NCBI GenBank assembly: GCA_036563615.1
Contig: DATCMB010000004.1
Location: forward strand, 343,293-407,292
Source: Candidatus Binatia bacterium
GTDB taxonomy: Bacteria > Desulfobacterota > Binatia > UBA12015
Length of the DNA: 64,000 bases
Reading direction: 5' to 3'
Below, in pieces: positions 9,430 to 17,796 of the stretch. The notes beneath the pieces are model-generated. The model did not search any database and had not been told where the DNA came from. It worked only from the letters and a program-made list of their open reading frames with translations. A program made the translations under genes and the position numbers. Position 1 is the first letter of the stretch, and each line of letters starts with the position of its first letter.

Positions 9430-10107
9430 TCAGTACAGGAGGCTCGGAACCTCGAGTACGAACGCCTGGCTGGCCGAACCGTACGGCGGCGTCGGGGTCG
9501 GAGTCGGCTCTGCGGTCGGGGTCGGGGTAGGCTCGCCGGTCGGGGTCGGCGTCGGCTCCCCGGTTGGCGTCGGAGTCGGGACCACCACCGTCGGGGTCGG
9601 AGTGGGTTCGGCGGTCGGAGTCGGGGTGGGCTCGCCGGTCGGAGTCGGGGTCGGCACACCCACCTTGAACGCCGGCACGCAGAGCTCCTTCATCACCGGG
9701 GTCTGATTCACCCGGATCGTGCCGCTGCCGAACTGGTCGGTGATCTGGATGTCCACCTGGCCGCCACCGTTCGGCTCACACCGCACGCGGTAGCAGAGGA
9801 AGTCCTGCCCCGAGAGCACGATGCCCCCGGGGGGGTTGCTCGGCAGCTTGCTCGTGGGGACGCAGATCCGGTCGGCGCGCGCGATCTGACCACCACCCAC
9901 CGGCTTGCAGCCCTGGCTGTCGAGGATCTCGAGCTGCTCCGCGTCCAGAGTCAGCGGCGGCGGCATGGCCGCGTCGCGCAGGTCGCGGCTCACGTTCAGG
10001 CACGTCAAGTGGTCGAAGGTCTGCGCGGCCGCCGGCGTGACGCCCACGACCGCGAAAATACAGAGTGAGGCGAACCCCCACACTGCCGTTCCGACGGAAC
10101 ACTTCAT
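9430..10107 (-). CDS. Secreted PT-repeat protein of unknown function
   Basis: A 225-residue protein with a signal peptide (cleavage expected near AAAQ, about residue 29). The mature N-terminal half holds six cysteines in a DHLTCLN ... GCKP ... ICVP ... [10 protein letters not shown] ... LCVPAF pattern, probably forming disulfides outside the cytoplasm. From about residue 148 to 208 it is a Pro/Thr tail of PTPTPTGE and PTPTPTAE units interrupted by VVV, followed by a short hydrophobic end ([10 protein letters not shown]). Such tails often act as wall or surface spacers. The ATG is preceded by a strong AGGGGAGG site. No known function is recognised; similar DHxxC secreted proteins occur in deltaproteobacteria-like genomes, which is recollection rather than a search. 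Confidence 0.82.
   Translation of the reverse strand: MKCSVGTAVWGFASLCIFAVVGVTPAAAQTFDHLTCLNVSRDLRDAAMPPPLTLDAEQLEILDSQGCKPVGGGQIARADRICVPTSKLPSNPPGGIVLSGQDFLCYRVRCEPNGGGQVDIQITDQFGSGTIRVNQTPVMKELCVPAFKVGVPTPTPTGEPTPTPTAEPTPTPTVVVPTPTPTGEPTPTPTGEPTPTPTAEPTPTPTPPYGSASQAFVLEVPSLLY
9487..9660 (+). repeat. Short tandem repeats encoding the Pro-Thr tail
   Basis: Tandem units built on GGTCGGGGTCGGCGTCGGCTC-like 21-24 base blocks, which encode [10 protein letters not shown] on the minus strand. Two groups of units are separated by a GGGACCACCACC block coding VVV. The near-identical units make the tail prone to length change by slippage or recombination. Confidence 0.85.
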
Positions 10108-10413
10108 TCGACACCTCCCCTTTTGCTGCTTTGAAAAGATTGCGCGTCGCCGGGTGGGCGCACTTCTCCCAGCCCTCTCGGCGGCGCTCGCGCCCGCAAC
10201 TCTGCCGCGTGTCGCGACGCCAATTCCCCCTCCGTTAGGCGGTCCTCGCCGAACCGCTGCTGGCAGCGTTCCAGTTCCATGCCAGCCGCCGCGGCGAGCA
10301 CCGCGTCGCCTGCGGGGCCTACGGGCGTTTTCTTAGGGGCGGAGAAGTGCCGGCAGCGCCGCGTGGAAAACTTGCAGGCGCGCTTGGCAGAACGGCGAGG
10401 AGTCCTGTGGAAT
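10108..10413. other. 306-base intergenic stretch, no gene recognised
   Basis: This lies between rsmI and the PT-repeat gene, both on the minus strand. A minus-strand frame stays open across it but has mixed codon use, a weak start and no recognisable product. A perfect inverted repeat CGCTGC-TG-GCAGCG sits at 10255-10268. It lacks the GAGGAAAGTCC and ACAGAA signatures expected of RNase P RNA, which is often near rsmI. It probably holds the promoter of the PT-repeat gene, though no clear boxes are seen. Confidence 0.5.
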
Positions 10414-11433
10414 TTACAGCGAGCGACGTACGTCGGATGCGCGCCGGTATGCCTCGCGACGCTGCACGCCGAGCTCTTGCACGGCTGCACGTGCCGCGGC
10501 CGCCACCGAGTCGCCGCTCGCGAGCCGCGCGCGCAGGAACGCGTCGAGATCGGCCGGGCGCGTGGCTGCGCTCGAGCGCGCGGGCTCGTCGCCGTCGCCC
10601 GCCGCGCCGCCGACCGCGAGGACGATCTCGCCGCGGATGCGCCCGGGCGAGCTCGGCTCGGCCTCGGGCTCGACCTCCGCGTTTGGCTTGACGTCCGCGT
10701 CCGACGCGTCGGCGTCGGTCTCGTCGACTTCCGTCTCGTCGTCGTTGCTCTCTTCGTCCGCGGCCGTTTCCGCGCCGGGGCTCGTCGCGAGCCGCGCCGC
10801 GAGCTCGCCGAGCGTGCCGCGACGGACCTCCTCGAAGCGCTTGGTGAGCTCGCGCCCGAGCACCGCGGGACGCTCGGCGCCGAGGATGTCGCACAGGTCG
10901 GCGAGCGCCGCGCCGAGGCGACGCGGCGACTCGAGGAAGACCAGCGTCTCGCGGCGTCCCGCGAGCTCGAGCAGCACGCGGCGGCGCGCCGAGCGCCGCG
11001 ACGGCAGGAAGCCGACGAAGGTGAAGCGGTCGGTCGGCAGCGCGGCGCACGACAGCAGCGCGATCGGCGCGCACGGCCCGGGGACCGGCACGATCGGCAC
11101 GCCGGCGTCGGCGGCGGCCCGCAGCAGACGGTAGCCCGGGTCGGCGATCAGCGGCGTCCCGGCGTCGCTGACCAGCGCGACGCTCTCGCCGCGCAGCAAG
11201 CGCTGCACGAGCTCGCCGGCGCGCTCGGACTCGACGTGGTCGTGGTAGGCGACGAGGCGACCGCGGATCCCGTGGTGCTCGAGCAGGACGCGCGTGCGTC
11301 GGGTGTCCTCGGCGGCGATCAGGTCGACCTCGCCGAGCACGCGCAGCGCGCGCAGCGTGATGTCGTCGAGGTTGCCGATCGGGGTGGCGACCACGTACAG
11401 CGTGCCGCGAGCGGGAGCGTCGGACGTCGGCAT
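10414..11433 (-). CDS. rsmI: 16S rRNA (cytidine-1402-2'-O)-methyltransferase RsmI
   Basis: A 339-residue tetrapyrrole-methylase-fold enzyme that uses S-adenosylmethionine to methylate the ribose of C1402 in 16S rRNA. Family motifs are clear: LYVVATPIGNLDDITLRAL, AEDTRRT, YHDHVE, VALVSDAGTPLIADPGYRL, PVPGPCA and ELTKRFEE. Its length exceeds the usual 280 or so because a highly acidic Asp/Glu/Thr/Ala insert of about 40 residues (residues 217-258) splits the last core part (RIRGEIVLAVGG) from the rest. The C-terminal helix (SVAAAARAAVQELGVQRREAYR) is normal. It starts 190 bases from a divergent broken kinase gene. Confidence 0.95.
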   Translation of the reverse strand: MPTSDAPARGTLYVVATPIGNLDDITLRALRVLGEVDLIAAEDTRRTRVLLEHHGIRGRLVAYHDHVESERAGELVQRLLRGESVALVSDAGTPLIADPGYRLLRAAADAGVPIVPVPGPCAPIALLSCAALPTDRFTFVGFLPSRRSARRRVLLELAGRRETLVFLESPRRLGAALADLCDILGAERPAVLGRELTKRFEEVRRGTLGELAARLATSPGAETAADEESNDDETEVDETDADASDADVKPNAEVEPEAEPSSPGRIRGEIVLAVGGAAGDGDEPARSSAATRPADLDAFLRARLASGDSVAAAARAAVQELGVQRREAYRRASDVRRSL

Positions 11434-11626
11434 GAGCGCACGCTAGCAACGACGGCTCGCCTCGGCGACGCCGCGGTCTCCCGGCGGAGACCAGCCGGAC
11501 CTCCGCCTGGTCGGACGATCGTCTTTTTGGCGAGCGATCGTTGTTCCTGACGCTTGCCCGCGCGGGATCGATGGGCGTACGTTCGCCTTCCCCCGAGCTT
11601 CGAGAAGGGAAGCGAGCGAACCAGAG

Positions 11627-12065
11627 CTGAACGAGGACCGCGGCTTCGCCGCCGCCTACGAGGTCCCGGGCGTGCTCGGCGAAGGCAGCTTCGGACGCGT
11701 CTACCGCGCGCGTCAGCGCTCCACGGGTCGCGACGTCGCCGTCAAGGCGTTGCGGCCCAACGCCCGCCCGCGGGCGCGCGAGAGCAAGTCGGCGGTCGAG
11801 CGCTTCAAGCGCGAGCTTCGCGTCGGCGCGCGGCTCGCGCACCCGAACGTCGTGCGCCTGATCGACTCGGGCGAGACCGCGAACGGCACGCTGTACGCGG
11901 TCTTCGAGCACGTGCCGGGCGTCACGCTGAAGGACCTGCTCGCGAACGAGGGACGGCTGTCGCTGCGCGAGACCACGCACCTCATGGCGCAGGTGCTCGA
12001 CGCGCTGAGCTCCGCGCACGCGCTCGCCATCGTGCACCGCGACCTCACGCCGACCAACATCATAG
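11627..12065 (+). pseudogene. Ser/Thr protein kinase, 5' fragment cut in the catalytic loop
   Basis: The frame encodes the N-lobe and start of the C-lobe of a eukaryotic-like protein kinase: glycine loop GEGSFGRVY, ATP lysine in VAVKAL, hinge FEHVPG and catalytic loop HRDLTPTNII. Homology then stops; the DFG motif and the rest of the kinase are absent. The next bases read in this frame as PPSSRSRRR, which is the reverse complement of another gene's start (12066-12113). No ATG or GTG gives the full N-lobe; the CTG at 11627 or GTG at 11672 are candidates. A functional kinase is not expected. Confidence 0.75.
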
Positions 12066-12113
12066 CCCCGCCGAGTAGCCGTTCGCGCCGTAGATCAGAA
12101 TCGGATCCGACAC
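12066..12113 (-). pseudogene. First 16 codons of a saccharopine-dehydrogenase-like gene
   Basis: From a GTG at 12113 the minus strand reads VSDPILIYGANGYSAG, the typical opening of NADP-binding Rossmann proteins of the saccharopine dehydrogenase / trans-acting enoyl reductase type (usually ILIYGANGYTG). After 16 codons the frame runs into the reversed kinase sequence and stops. It is therefore a remnant or one side of a rearrangement junction. The call rests on one short motif, so the family name is tentative. Confidence 0.55.
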
Positions 12114-12123
12114 CGTCGCGCGC

Positions 12124-12504
12124 GTGCGATTCCAATACTGGTTCCAGCCGGCGCGCGGCGCGCGCGTGGCGGTTCGACGATTCGCACGCGGGCGTCCTGC
12201 ACGCAGAGCGGAGCTCGGCTGCAGCAGCAGCGCGCACGACGCCGCCGTCGGCGTTCAGCGCCGCGGACGTTCGGCGTCCGCGGCGCCGCGCGCGTACCGG
12301 CGCTACGGCCGCGTCGCGGCGCTGCTCGACGACGTCTTCCACCAGCGCGAGGTCGCGCTGCCGACGCCGGCCGAGATGGACCAGCTGCACCGTCTGACGG
12401 TCGCGCTCATGCAGCGTCGCAGCATGCCGGCGAGCCACGCGGCGCAGCTCGCGATGGCGGACTGGATCGCGTCGCTCTACCTCGCGGGCAGCGAGGACTG
12501 GTAG
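12124..12504 (+). CDS. Hypothetical protein, possibly a fragment
   Basis: An open frame of 126 codons from a GTG at 12124. The last 70 codons (from YRRYGRVAALLDD to YLAGSEDW) have the strong G/C third-position bias of real genes here and look like an all-helical domain. The first half is Arg/Ala/Ser-rich with poor codon bias and contains a perfect 12-bp hairpin, so it may be non-coding. The real gene may begin near 12290 or may be a 3' remnant of a larger gene. No family is recognised. It ends 53 bases before the nuoN stop on the opposite strand. Confidence 0.45.
   Translation: MRFQYWFQPARGARVAVRRFARGRPARRAELGCSSSAHDAAVGVQRRGRSASAAPRAYRRYGRVAALLDDVFHQREVALPTPAEMDQLHRLTVALMQRRSMPASHAAQLAMADWIASLYLAGSEDW
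12258..12286. repeat. Perfect 12-bp inverted repeat (stem-loop)
   Basis: GCGCCGCGGACG and CGTCCGCGGCGC form a perfect 12-bp stem around a TTCGG loop. There is no T-run on either side. It lies in the poorly coding half of the 12124-12504 frame and may be a terminator-like or regulatory hairpin of the region before it was rearranged. Confidence 0.6.
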
Positions 12505-12556
12505 GCCGCGCAGCGCGCGTCGAGCGCGGCGCGTCGGACGACGGCGCGGCGCGCGC

Positions 12557-14044
12557 TCAGTACGCGAGGAAGTGCGTCGAGCGTCCCGCGAAGTCGATCA
12601 GCGGGCCCCAGGCGACGCCGAGCACGAGGGTGCCTGCGGTGAGCAGCCCGAGCAGCAGCCCGTTGTGCCAGTCGAGCAGCACGGCGCCCTCGCCCCCCAC
12701 GGGCTGGTCGAGGAACATCGTGCGCACGATGCGCGCGTAGTAGACCAGCGACACGACGCTGTTCAGCACGCCGATCACCGCGAGCAGGTAGAGCTGCTTC
12801 TCGACCACGGCGGCGAACAGATAGAACTTGCCGACGAAGCCGGCGAGCGGCGGCAGACCTGTGAGGGAGAACAGGAAGATCGCCATCGCCACCGCCGGAA
12901 TCGCGCCGCCGCGCCACGCGAGCCCGCGGTAGCCGGCGACGTCCTCGCGCCCCGTCGCGTTCGCGACGATCATCACGACCAGGAACGCGCCGAGATTCAT
13001 CAGGTAGTAGACGCCGACGTAGAACAGCATCGCGGTGAGCCCGTCGTCGGTCAGCACGGCGAAGCCCATCAGCATGTAGCCCGCGTGCGCGATGCTCGAG
13101 TACGCGAGCATGCGCTTGACGTTCTGCTGGTTCAGCGCCGCGAGGTTGCCGAACGTCATCGTGACGATCGACAGCACCAGCATGAGCTGGCTCCAGTCGA
13201 CGCCGCCCACGAGCTGGTACATCCCGGCCCCCGCGGACGACGCCATCGCGGTGAAGAAGAAGCGGATCATCAGCGCGAGGCCGGCCGCCTTCGAGCCGAC
13301 CGCGAGGAACGCCGTCACCGGGATCGGCGCGCCCTGGTAGACGTCGGGCGCCCACATGTGGAACGGGAACGCGGCGATCTTGTAGCCCAGCCCGGCGAGC
13401 GTCAGCAGCAGCGCGACGAACAGCGGCAGCGACACGCCGTCGCCCGACGCGAGCGCCGCGTTGATCGCGCGGAAGTCGAGGCTGCCGGCGAGCCCGTACA
13501 CCCAGCTCATGCCGTAGATCATCGTGCCCGACGCGACGCCGCCGTAGATCAGGTACTTGAGCGACGCCTCGCCGGCGCGCCGGCTGTGGCGCATGAAGCC
13601 GGACAGCACGTAGGACGTCAGGCTGACGAACTCGAGGGCGAGGTACGCCATCAGCAGGTTCGTCGACGACGCCATGAACATCATGCCCAGCGCGCTCGCG
13701 AGCAGGATCGCCCAGTACTCGCCGGCGTTGTTGCGCTGGATCTCGCGCGAGCCGAGCGACATCCACACGGTGCCGAACGCGGCGAGCGCGATCAGCAGCT
13801 TGAAGTAGAGCGCGAAGCCGTCGAGCACGACCGCGCCGTTGTAGAGCGCGGCGCTGTCGGTCCAGAGAAGCCGCGTCGACAGCACGACCACGACGGCGAG
13901 CGTCAGCAGCGCCAGGTCGCCGAGCAGCTCTTTGCGCTTGACGACGAGGTCGAGCAGGAACAGCACGACCACCGAGCCGCCGAGCACCAGCTCGGGCAGG
14001 CTGTAGGCGAGGCTCGCGACGTTGCTCAGCGCCGATCCGTCCAT
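12557..14044 (-). CDS. nuoN: NADH-quinone oxidoreductase subunit N
   Basis: A 495-residue polytopic membrane protein, one of three antiporter-like proton-pumping subunits of complex I. The proton-channel core is visible with YLALEFVSLTSYVL (glutamate in the TM5 region) and the GYKIAAFPFHMWAPDVYQGAPIPVTAFL stretch split over TM7 to TM8, with the conserved lysines. Length is normal for NuoN. It is the last gene of the cluster, 25 bases after nuoM. No strong terminator follows; a weak GCCGCG/CGCGGC pair lies downstream. Confidence 0.96.
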   Translation of the reverse strand: MDGSALSNVASLAYSLPELVLGGSVVVLFLLDLVVKRKELLGDLALLTLAVVVVLSTRLLWTDSAALYNGAVVLDGFALYFKLLIALAAFGTVWMSLGSREIQRNNAGEYWAILLASALGMMFMASSTNLLMAYLALEFVSLTSYVLSGFMRHSRRAGEASLKYLIYGGVASGTMIYGMSWVYGLAGSLDFRAINAALASGDGVSLPLFVALLLTLAGLGYKIAAFPFHMWAPDVYQGAPIPVTAFLAVGSKAAGLALMIRFFFTAMASSAGAGMYQLVGGVDWSQLMLVLSIVTMTFGNLAALNQQNVKRMLAYSSIAHAGYMLMGFAVLTDDGLTAMLFYVGVYYLMNLGAFLVVMIVANATGREDVAGYRGLAWRGGAIPAVAMAIFLFSLTGLPPLAGFVGKFYLFAAVVEKQLYLLAVIGVLNSVVSLVYYARIVRTMFLDQPVGGEGAVLLDWHNGLLLGLLTAGTLVLGVAWGPLIDFAGRSTHFLAY

Positions 14045-14069
14045 GGCGTGGCTCGCAGCGACTCCGCGC

Positions 14070-15596
14070 TCAGGGCAGCGCGCCGGACGCGGTCGCGAGC
14101 GCGACCTGCGCCTTGCCCTGGACGACCGCGTTCAGGTGCACGAGCGAGGTGTTGATCAGGTCGAGCACCGGGTGCGGGTAGACGCCGAGCACGATGACCA
14201 GGATGCCGAGCGGCACCAGCGTGAACACCTCGCGCGCGTTGATGTCGGGCAGCCCGACGTACTTCTCGTTCGGCTTGCCGAGGTAGATGCGCTGCAGCGT
14301 CCACAGCATGTAGCCCGCCGTCAGCACGACGGCGCTCGCAGCGATGATCGTGATCGCCGGGTAGTGGCGCCAGCCGCCGAGCAGGACCAGCACCTCGGAG
14401 ATGAACGCCGAAAGCCCCGGCAGGCCCATCGCCGCGAAGAACGCGAGCGCCGTCCAGCCGGTGTAGAACGGCATGATCCCGGCGATGCCGCCGAAGCCGT
14501 TGATCTCGCGGTGGTGCGCCCGGTCGTAGATCACGCCGACCAGGAGGAAGAGCATCGCGGTCACCGTGCCGTGGTTGAACATCTGCAGGACGGCGCCGTT
14601 GATCCCCTCCGCGGTGAGCGTCGCCATGCCGAACATGACGTAGCCCATGTGGCTGATCGACGAGTACGCGATCAGCTTCTTGAAGTCGGTCTGCGCCATC
14701 GCGCACAGCGCGCCGTAGACGATGTTCCAGGCGCCGAGCGCGATCAGGCACCAGAAGGCGAAGTCGAGCGTCGCCTGCGGCAGCATCGGGTAGTTGATGC
14801 GCAGGATGCCGTAGGTGCCCATCTTCAGCAGCACGCCCGCCAGGATCACCGAGATCGCGGTCGGCGCCTCGACGTGGGCGTCCGGCAGCCAGGTGTGGAA
14901 CGGGAACGCCGGGATCTTGATCGCGAAGCCGATGAACAGCGCGATCCAGGCGAGCCGCTGGAAGCTCGTCGAGTAGGTCGACGAGCGCGACGCGAGCTCG
15001 AGCATGTCGAAGGTGTGCGGCTCGCTGTAGAAGTACAGGGCCAGCATCGCGACCAGCATCAGGACGCTGCCGACCATCGTGTAGAGGAAGAACTTGATCG
15101 CCGCGTACTCACGCCGCGGACCGCCCCAGATGCCGATGAGGAAGTACATCGGCAGGAGCATGACCTCCCAGAAGACGAAGAACAGGAAGAAGTCGAGCGC
15201 GCAGAAGACGCCCATCATCGCGGCGTCGAGGATCAGGAAAAGCGAAAAATACGCCTTCACCGCTCGGTCGATGCCCCACGACGCGAAGATGCACAGGAAG
15301 CACAGCAGCGCCGTGAGCAGCACCATGGTGATCGACACGCCGTCGACGCCGACGAAGTACTGGATGTTGAACGACGGGATCCACGGCACCTTGGTGACGA
15401 ACTGGATCTCGTTCGTCGTGCGGTCGAAGTTCTGGAACAGCCAGATCGCCATCGCGAGCGGCGGGACGGTGAACGCCGCCGCGACGCTCTTGATCAAGGT
15501 GTGCGCGTTCCTCGGCAGGCACAGCACGACCGCCGCGCCGAGCACGGGCAGGAAGATCATCCACGTCAAGACGTTGGTCGGCATGCCTGAGCCCAC
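14070..15596 (-). CDS. nuoM: NADH-quinone oxidoreductase subunit M
   Basis: A 508-residue antiporter-like membrane subunit of complex I. It has the conserved glutamate in FFVFWEVMLLPMYFLIG, the lysine-bearing FAIKIPAFPFHTWLPDAHVEAPT segment and GVLLKMGTYGILR. It forms one of the proton channels in the membrane arm. The gene starts one base after the nuoL stop, so translation is probably coupled. Confidence 0.97.
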   Translation of the reverse strand: MGSGMPTNVLTWMIFLPVLGAAVVLCLPRNAHTLIKSVAAAFTVPPLAMAIWLFQNFDRTTNEIQFVTKVPWIPSFNIQYFVGVDGVSITMVLLTALLCFLCIFASWGIDRAVKAYFSLFLILDAAMMGVFCALDFFLFFVFWEVMLLPMYFLIGIWGGPRREYAAIKFFLYTMVGSVLMLVAMLALYFYSEPHTFDMLELASRSSTYSTSFQRLAWIALFIGFAIKIPAFPFHTWLPDAHVEAPTAISVILAGVLLKMGTYGILRINYPMLPQATLDFAFWCLIALGAWNIVYGALCAMAQTDFKKLIAYSSISHMGYVMFGMATLTAEGINGAVLQMFNHGTVTAMLFLLVGVIYDRAHHREINGFGGIAGIMPFYTGWTALAFFAAMGLPGLSAFISEVLVLLGGWRHYPAITIIAASAVVLTAGYMLWTLQRIYLGKPNEKYVGLPDINAREVFTLVPLGILVIVLGVYPHPVLDLINTSLVHLNAVVQGKAQVALATASGALP

Positions 15597-15597
15597 C

Positions 15598-17757
15598 TCA
15601 CAGTAGCCGCGCGAACATGATCACGACGACGCCGATCACGATCGCGTAGAGATACGAGTAGACGTGCCCGGTCTGGATGCGGCGCACGCGGTTGCCCATC
15701 CACATGGTGACCGAGCCGACCAGGTTGACGATCCCGTCGACGACGTAGCGGTCGAACGCCCCGTCCGCGGCGGACGCGAGACGCGTCACCGTCGCGGTCG
15801 CGTTGACCAGCCCGTCGATCACGACGCGGTCGAAGGCCGCGAGCGCGCGCGACAGCAGCATCGTTCCGCGCACGACCGTCGCCTCGTAGATCTCGTCGAC
15901 GTAGTACTTGTTGAAGACGATCCTGTACGGCACGCCCGCCCACGCCTGGGTGAAGAACTCGGGCGAGATCGCCTTGCGCATGTACATCAGCCAGGCGAGC
16001 AGGATGCCGCCCATCGCGACCAGCACCGAGATCGTCATCAGGACGTACTCGAACGGGTCGTGCTCGACGTGGTGCAGCGTGTCGGCGACGGCGTGCTCGA
16101 GCTCCTTGACGACGCCGTGCGCGCCGGCCGTCGCGCCGTGCGCAGCCGCCACCTTCGCCGGCTCGAGCACCGGCGCGAGCCAGTTCTCGAAGACGTGGTG
16201 GCCGCCGAGCGCGCTCGGCACGTTGAGGAAGCCGACCACGACCGCGCCGAGCGCGAGGACGATCAACGGAATGGTCATGATCGCCGGCGACTCGTGCGGC
16301 TCGTGCGCCCCGCCGTGGTGTGCGTCGTGCGAGCCGTGCGCGTCGTCGTGGTGTCCGCCGTGCCCTCCGCGGTACTCGCCGAAGAACACCATGAAGACCT
16401 GGCGGAACATGTAGAACGCGGTGAGCCCGGCGGTCAGCGTGCCGAGCGCCCAGATCCAGCCCGCGCCGTACGGGCTCGACCACGCCTTCCAGAGGATCTC
16501 GTCCTTCGAGAAGAAGCCGGCGAACGGCGGCATGCCGGCGATCGCGAGCGTCGAGATCAAGAACGTCCAGAAGGTGATCGGCATGTACTTCCGCAGCCCG
16601 CCCATGCGCCGCATGTCCTGCTCGTGGTGCAGCGCGTGGATCACGCTGCCCGAGCCGAGGAACAGGCAGGCCTTGAAGAACGCGTGCGTGAAGAGGTGGA
16701 AGATGCCGGCCGCGTACGCGCCCACACCCATCGCGACCACCATGAAGCCGAGCTGCGACACCGTCGAGTACGCGAGCACGCGCTTGATGTCGTACTGCGT
16801 GGTGCCGATGGTCGCGGCGAAGAACGCGGTGGCGATGCCGATCGTCGCGATCACGGCGAGCGTCGCCGGCGCCATCGAGAACAGGAACGACAGGCGCGCG
16901 ATCATGTACACGCCCGCGGTCACCATGGTCGCGGCGTGGATCAGCGCGGAGACTGGCGTCGGACCGGCCATCGCGTCGGGCAGCCAGACATAGAGCGGGA
17001 TCTGCGCCGACTTGCCGGTCGCGCCGACGAACAGCATCAGCGTGACGAACGTCGGAACCGCGATGCCCCAGATGGTTTGACCGTCGAGCAGGTGGACGCG
17101 CTCGGCGATCTCACGGAAGACCAGCGTGCCCTGCCCCGCGCCGTCGAGCGCCCAGAACAGCGCGAACATGCCGACGACGAAGCCGAAGTCGCCGACGCGG
17201 TTGACGATGAACGCCTTCGAGCCCGCGCTCGCGTTCGCCCACTCCTTGTACCAGAAGCCGATCAGCGCGTAGGAGCAGAGCCCGACGCCCTCCCAGCCGA
17301 CGAACAGCACGAGCAAGCTGTCGCCGAGCACGAGCGTCAGCATCGCCGCCATGAAGAGGTTCAGGTAGGCGAAGAAGCGCCAGAAGCTGGGCTCCTCGTC
17401 CATGTAGCCGACGGAGTAGAAGTGGATCAGCCCGCCGATCCCGGTGACGACGAGGATCATGACGGCGGACAGCGGATCGACCCAGAACGCGATGTCGAGC
17501 CGGAGCTGCCCGATGTGGATCCACTTCGACACCGAGTCGAGCAGGAAGCGCTGCGTCGGCTCGAGCGCGAGGAGCTGGCGGAACGCGGTGACCGCCAGGA
17601 CGAAGCTGATCACCACCGGCACGCACGCGATCGCGGCGATCAGCGTCTTGCCGAAGGCCTTCTGCAGCCTGGCGCCGAACAGCCCGTTGATCGCGGCGCC
17701 GATCAGCGGCGCGAGGACGATCCAGCGAAGGTACGAGACTTCGATCGGATCCGACAC
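15598..17757 (-). CDS. nuoL: NADH-quinone oxidoreductase subunit L
   Basis: A 719-residue distal antiporter-like subunit of complex I with the long C-terminal lateral helix. Conserved features are LFVGWEGVGLCSYALIGFW (TM5 glutamate), KSAQIPLYVWLPDAMAGPTPVSALIHAATMV and HAFFKACLFLGSGSVIH. A histidine/glycine-rich loop at about residues 460-486 (for example GGHGGHHDDAHGSHDAHH) is inserted after the conserved TM region and is longer than in E. coli NuoL. The end extends past the lateral helix with a final membrane segment. nuoK ends 39 bases upstream. Confidence 0.97.
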   Translation of the reverse strand: MSDPIEVSYLRWIVLAPLIGAAINGLFGARLQKAFGKTLIAAIACVPVVISFVLAVTAFRQLLALEPTQRFLLDSVSKWIHIGQLRLDIAFWVDPLSAVMILVVTGIGGLIHFYSVGYMDEEPSFWRFFAYLNLFMAAMLTLVLGDSLLVLFVGWEGVGLCSYALIGFWYKEWANASAGSKAFIVNRVGDFGFVVGMFALFWALDGAGQGTLVFREIAERVHLLDGQTIWGIAVPTFVTLMLFVGATGKSAQIPLYVWLPDAMAGPTPVSALIHAATMVTAGVYMIARLSFLFSMAPATLAVIATIGIATAFFAATIGTTQYDIKRVLAYSTVSQLGFMVVAMGVGAYAAGIFHLFTHAFFKACLFLGSGSVIHALHHEQDMRRMGGLRKYMPITFWTFLISTLAIAGMPPFAGFFSKDEILWKAWSSPYGAGWIWALGTLTAGLTAFYMFRQVFMVFFGEYRGGHGGHHDDAHGSHDAHHGGAHEPHESPAIMTIPLIVLALGAVVVGFLNVPSALGGHHVFENWLAPVLEPAKVAAAHGATAGAHGVVKELEHAVADTLHHVEHDPFEYVLMTISVLVAMGGILLAWLMYMRKAISPEFFTQAWAGVPYRIVFNKYYVDEIYEATVVRGTMLLSRALAAFDRVVIDGLVNATATVTRLASAADGAFDRYVVDGIVNLVGSVTMWMGNRVRRIQTGHVYSYLYAIVIGVVVIMFARLL

Positions 17758-17796
17758 GGCGTCAGTGCTTCCCTCGCTGGGTCGCCACGTCGCGCG

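Noticed and set aside
9487..9660. CRISPR-like array
   Set aside because: The repeats are contiguous, coding, and have no unique spacers; they encode the Pro-Thr tail of a secreted protein.
10108..10413. Possible RNase P RNA next to rsmI
   Set aside because: The gap is long enough for a partial RNA but neither strand shows the GAGGAAAGTCC or ACAGAA core signatures.
10104..10490. Minus-strand open frame between rsmI and the PT-repeat gene
   Set aside because: It overlaps the 3' end of rsmI, has mixed codon use and a Cys/Arg-rich start, and gives no recognisable protein.
11672..12397. Complete Ser/Thr kinase gene
   Set aside because: The kinase homology ends at the catalytic loop; the DFG motif and the rest are missing and the following residues come from an inverted gene start.
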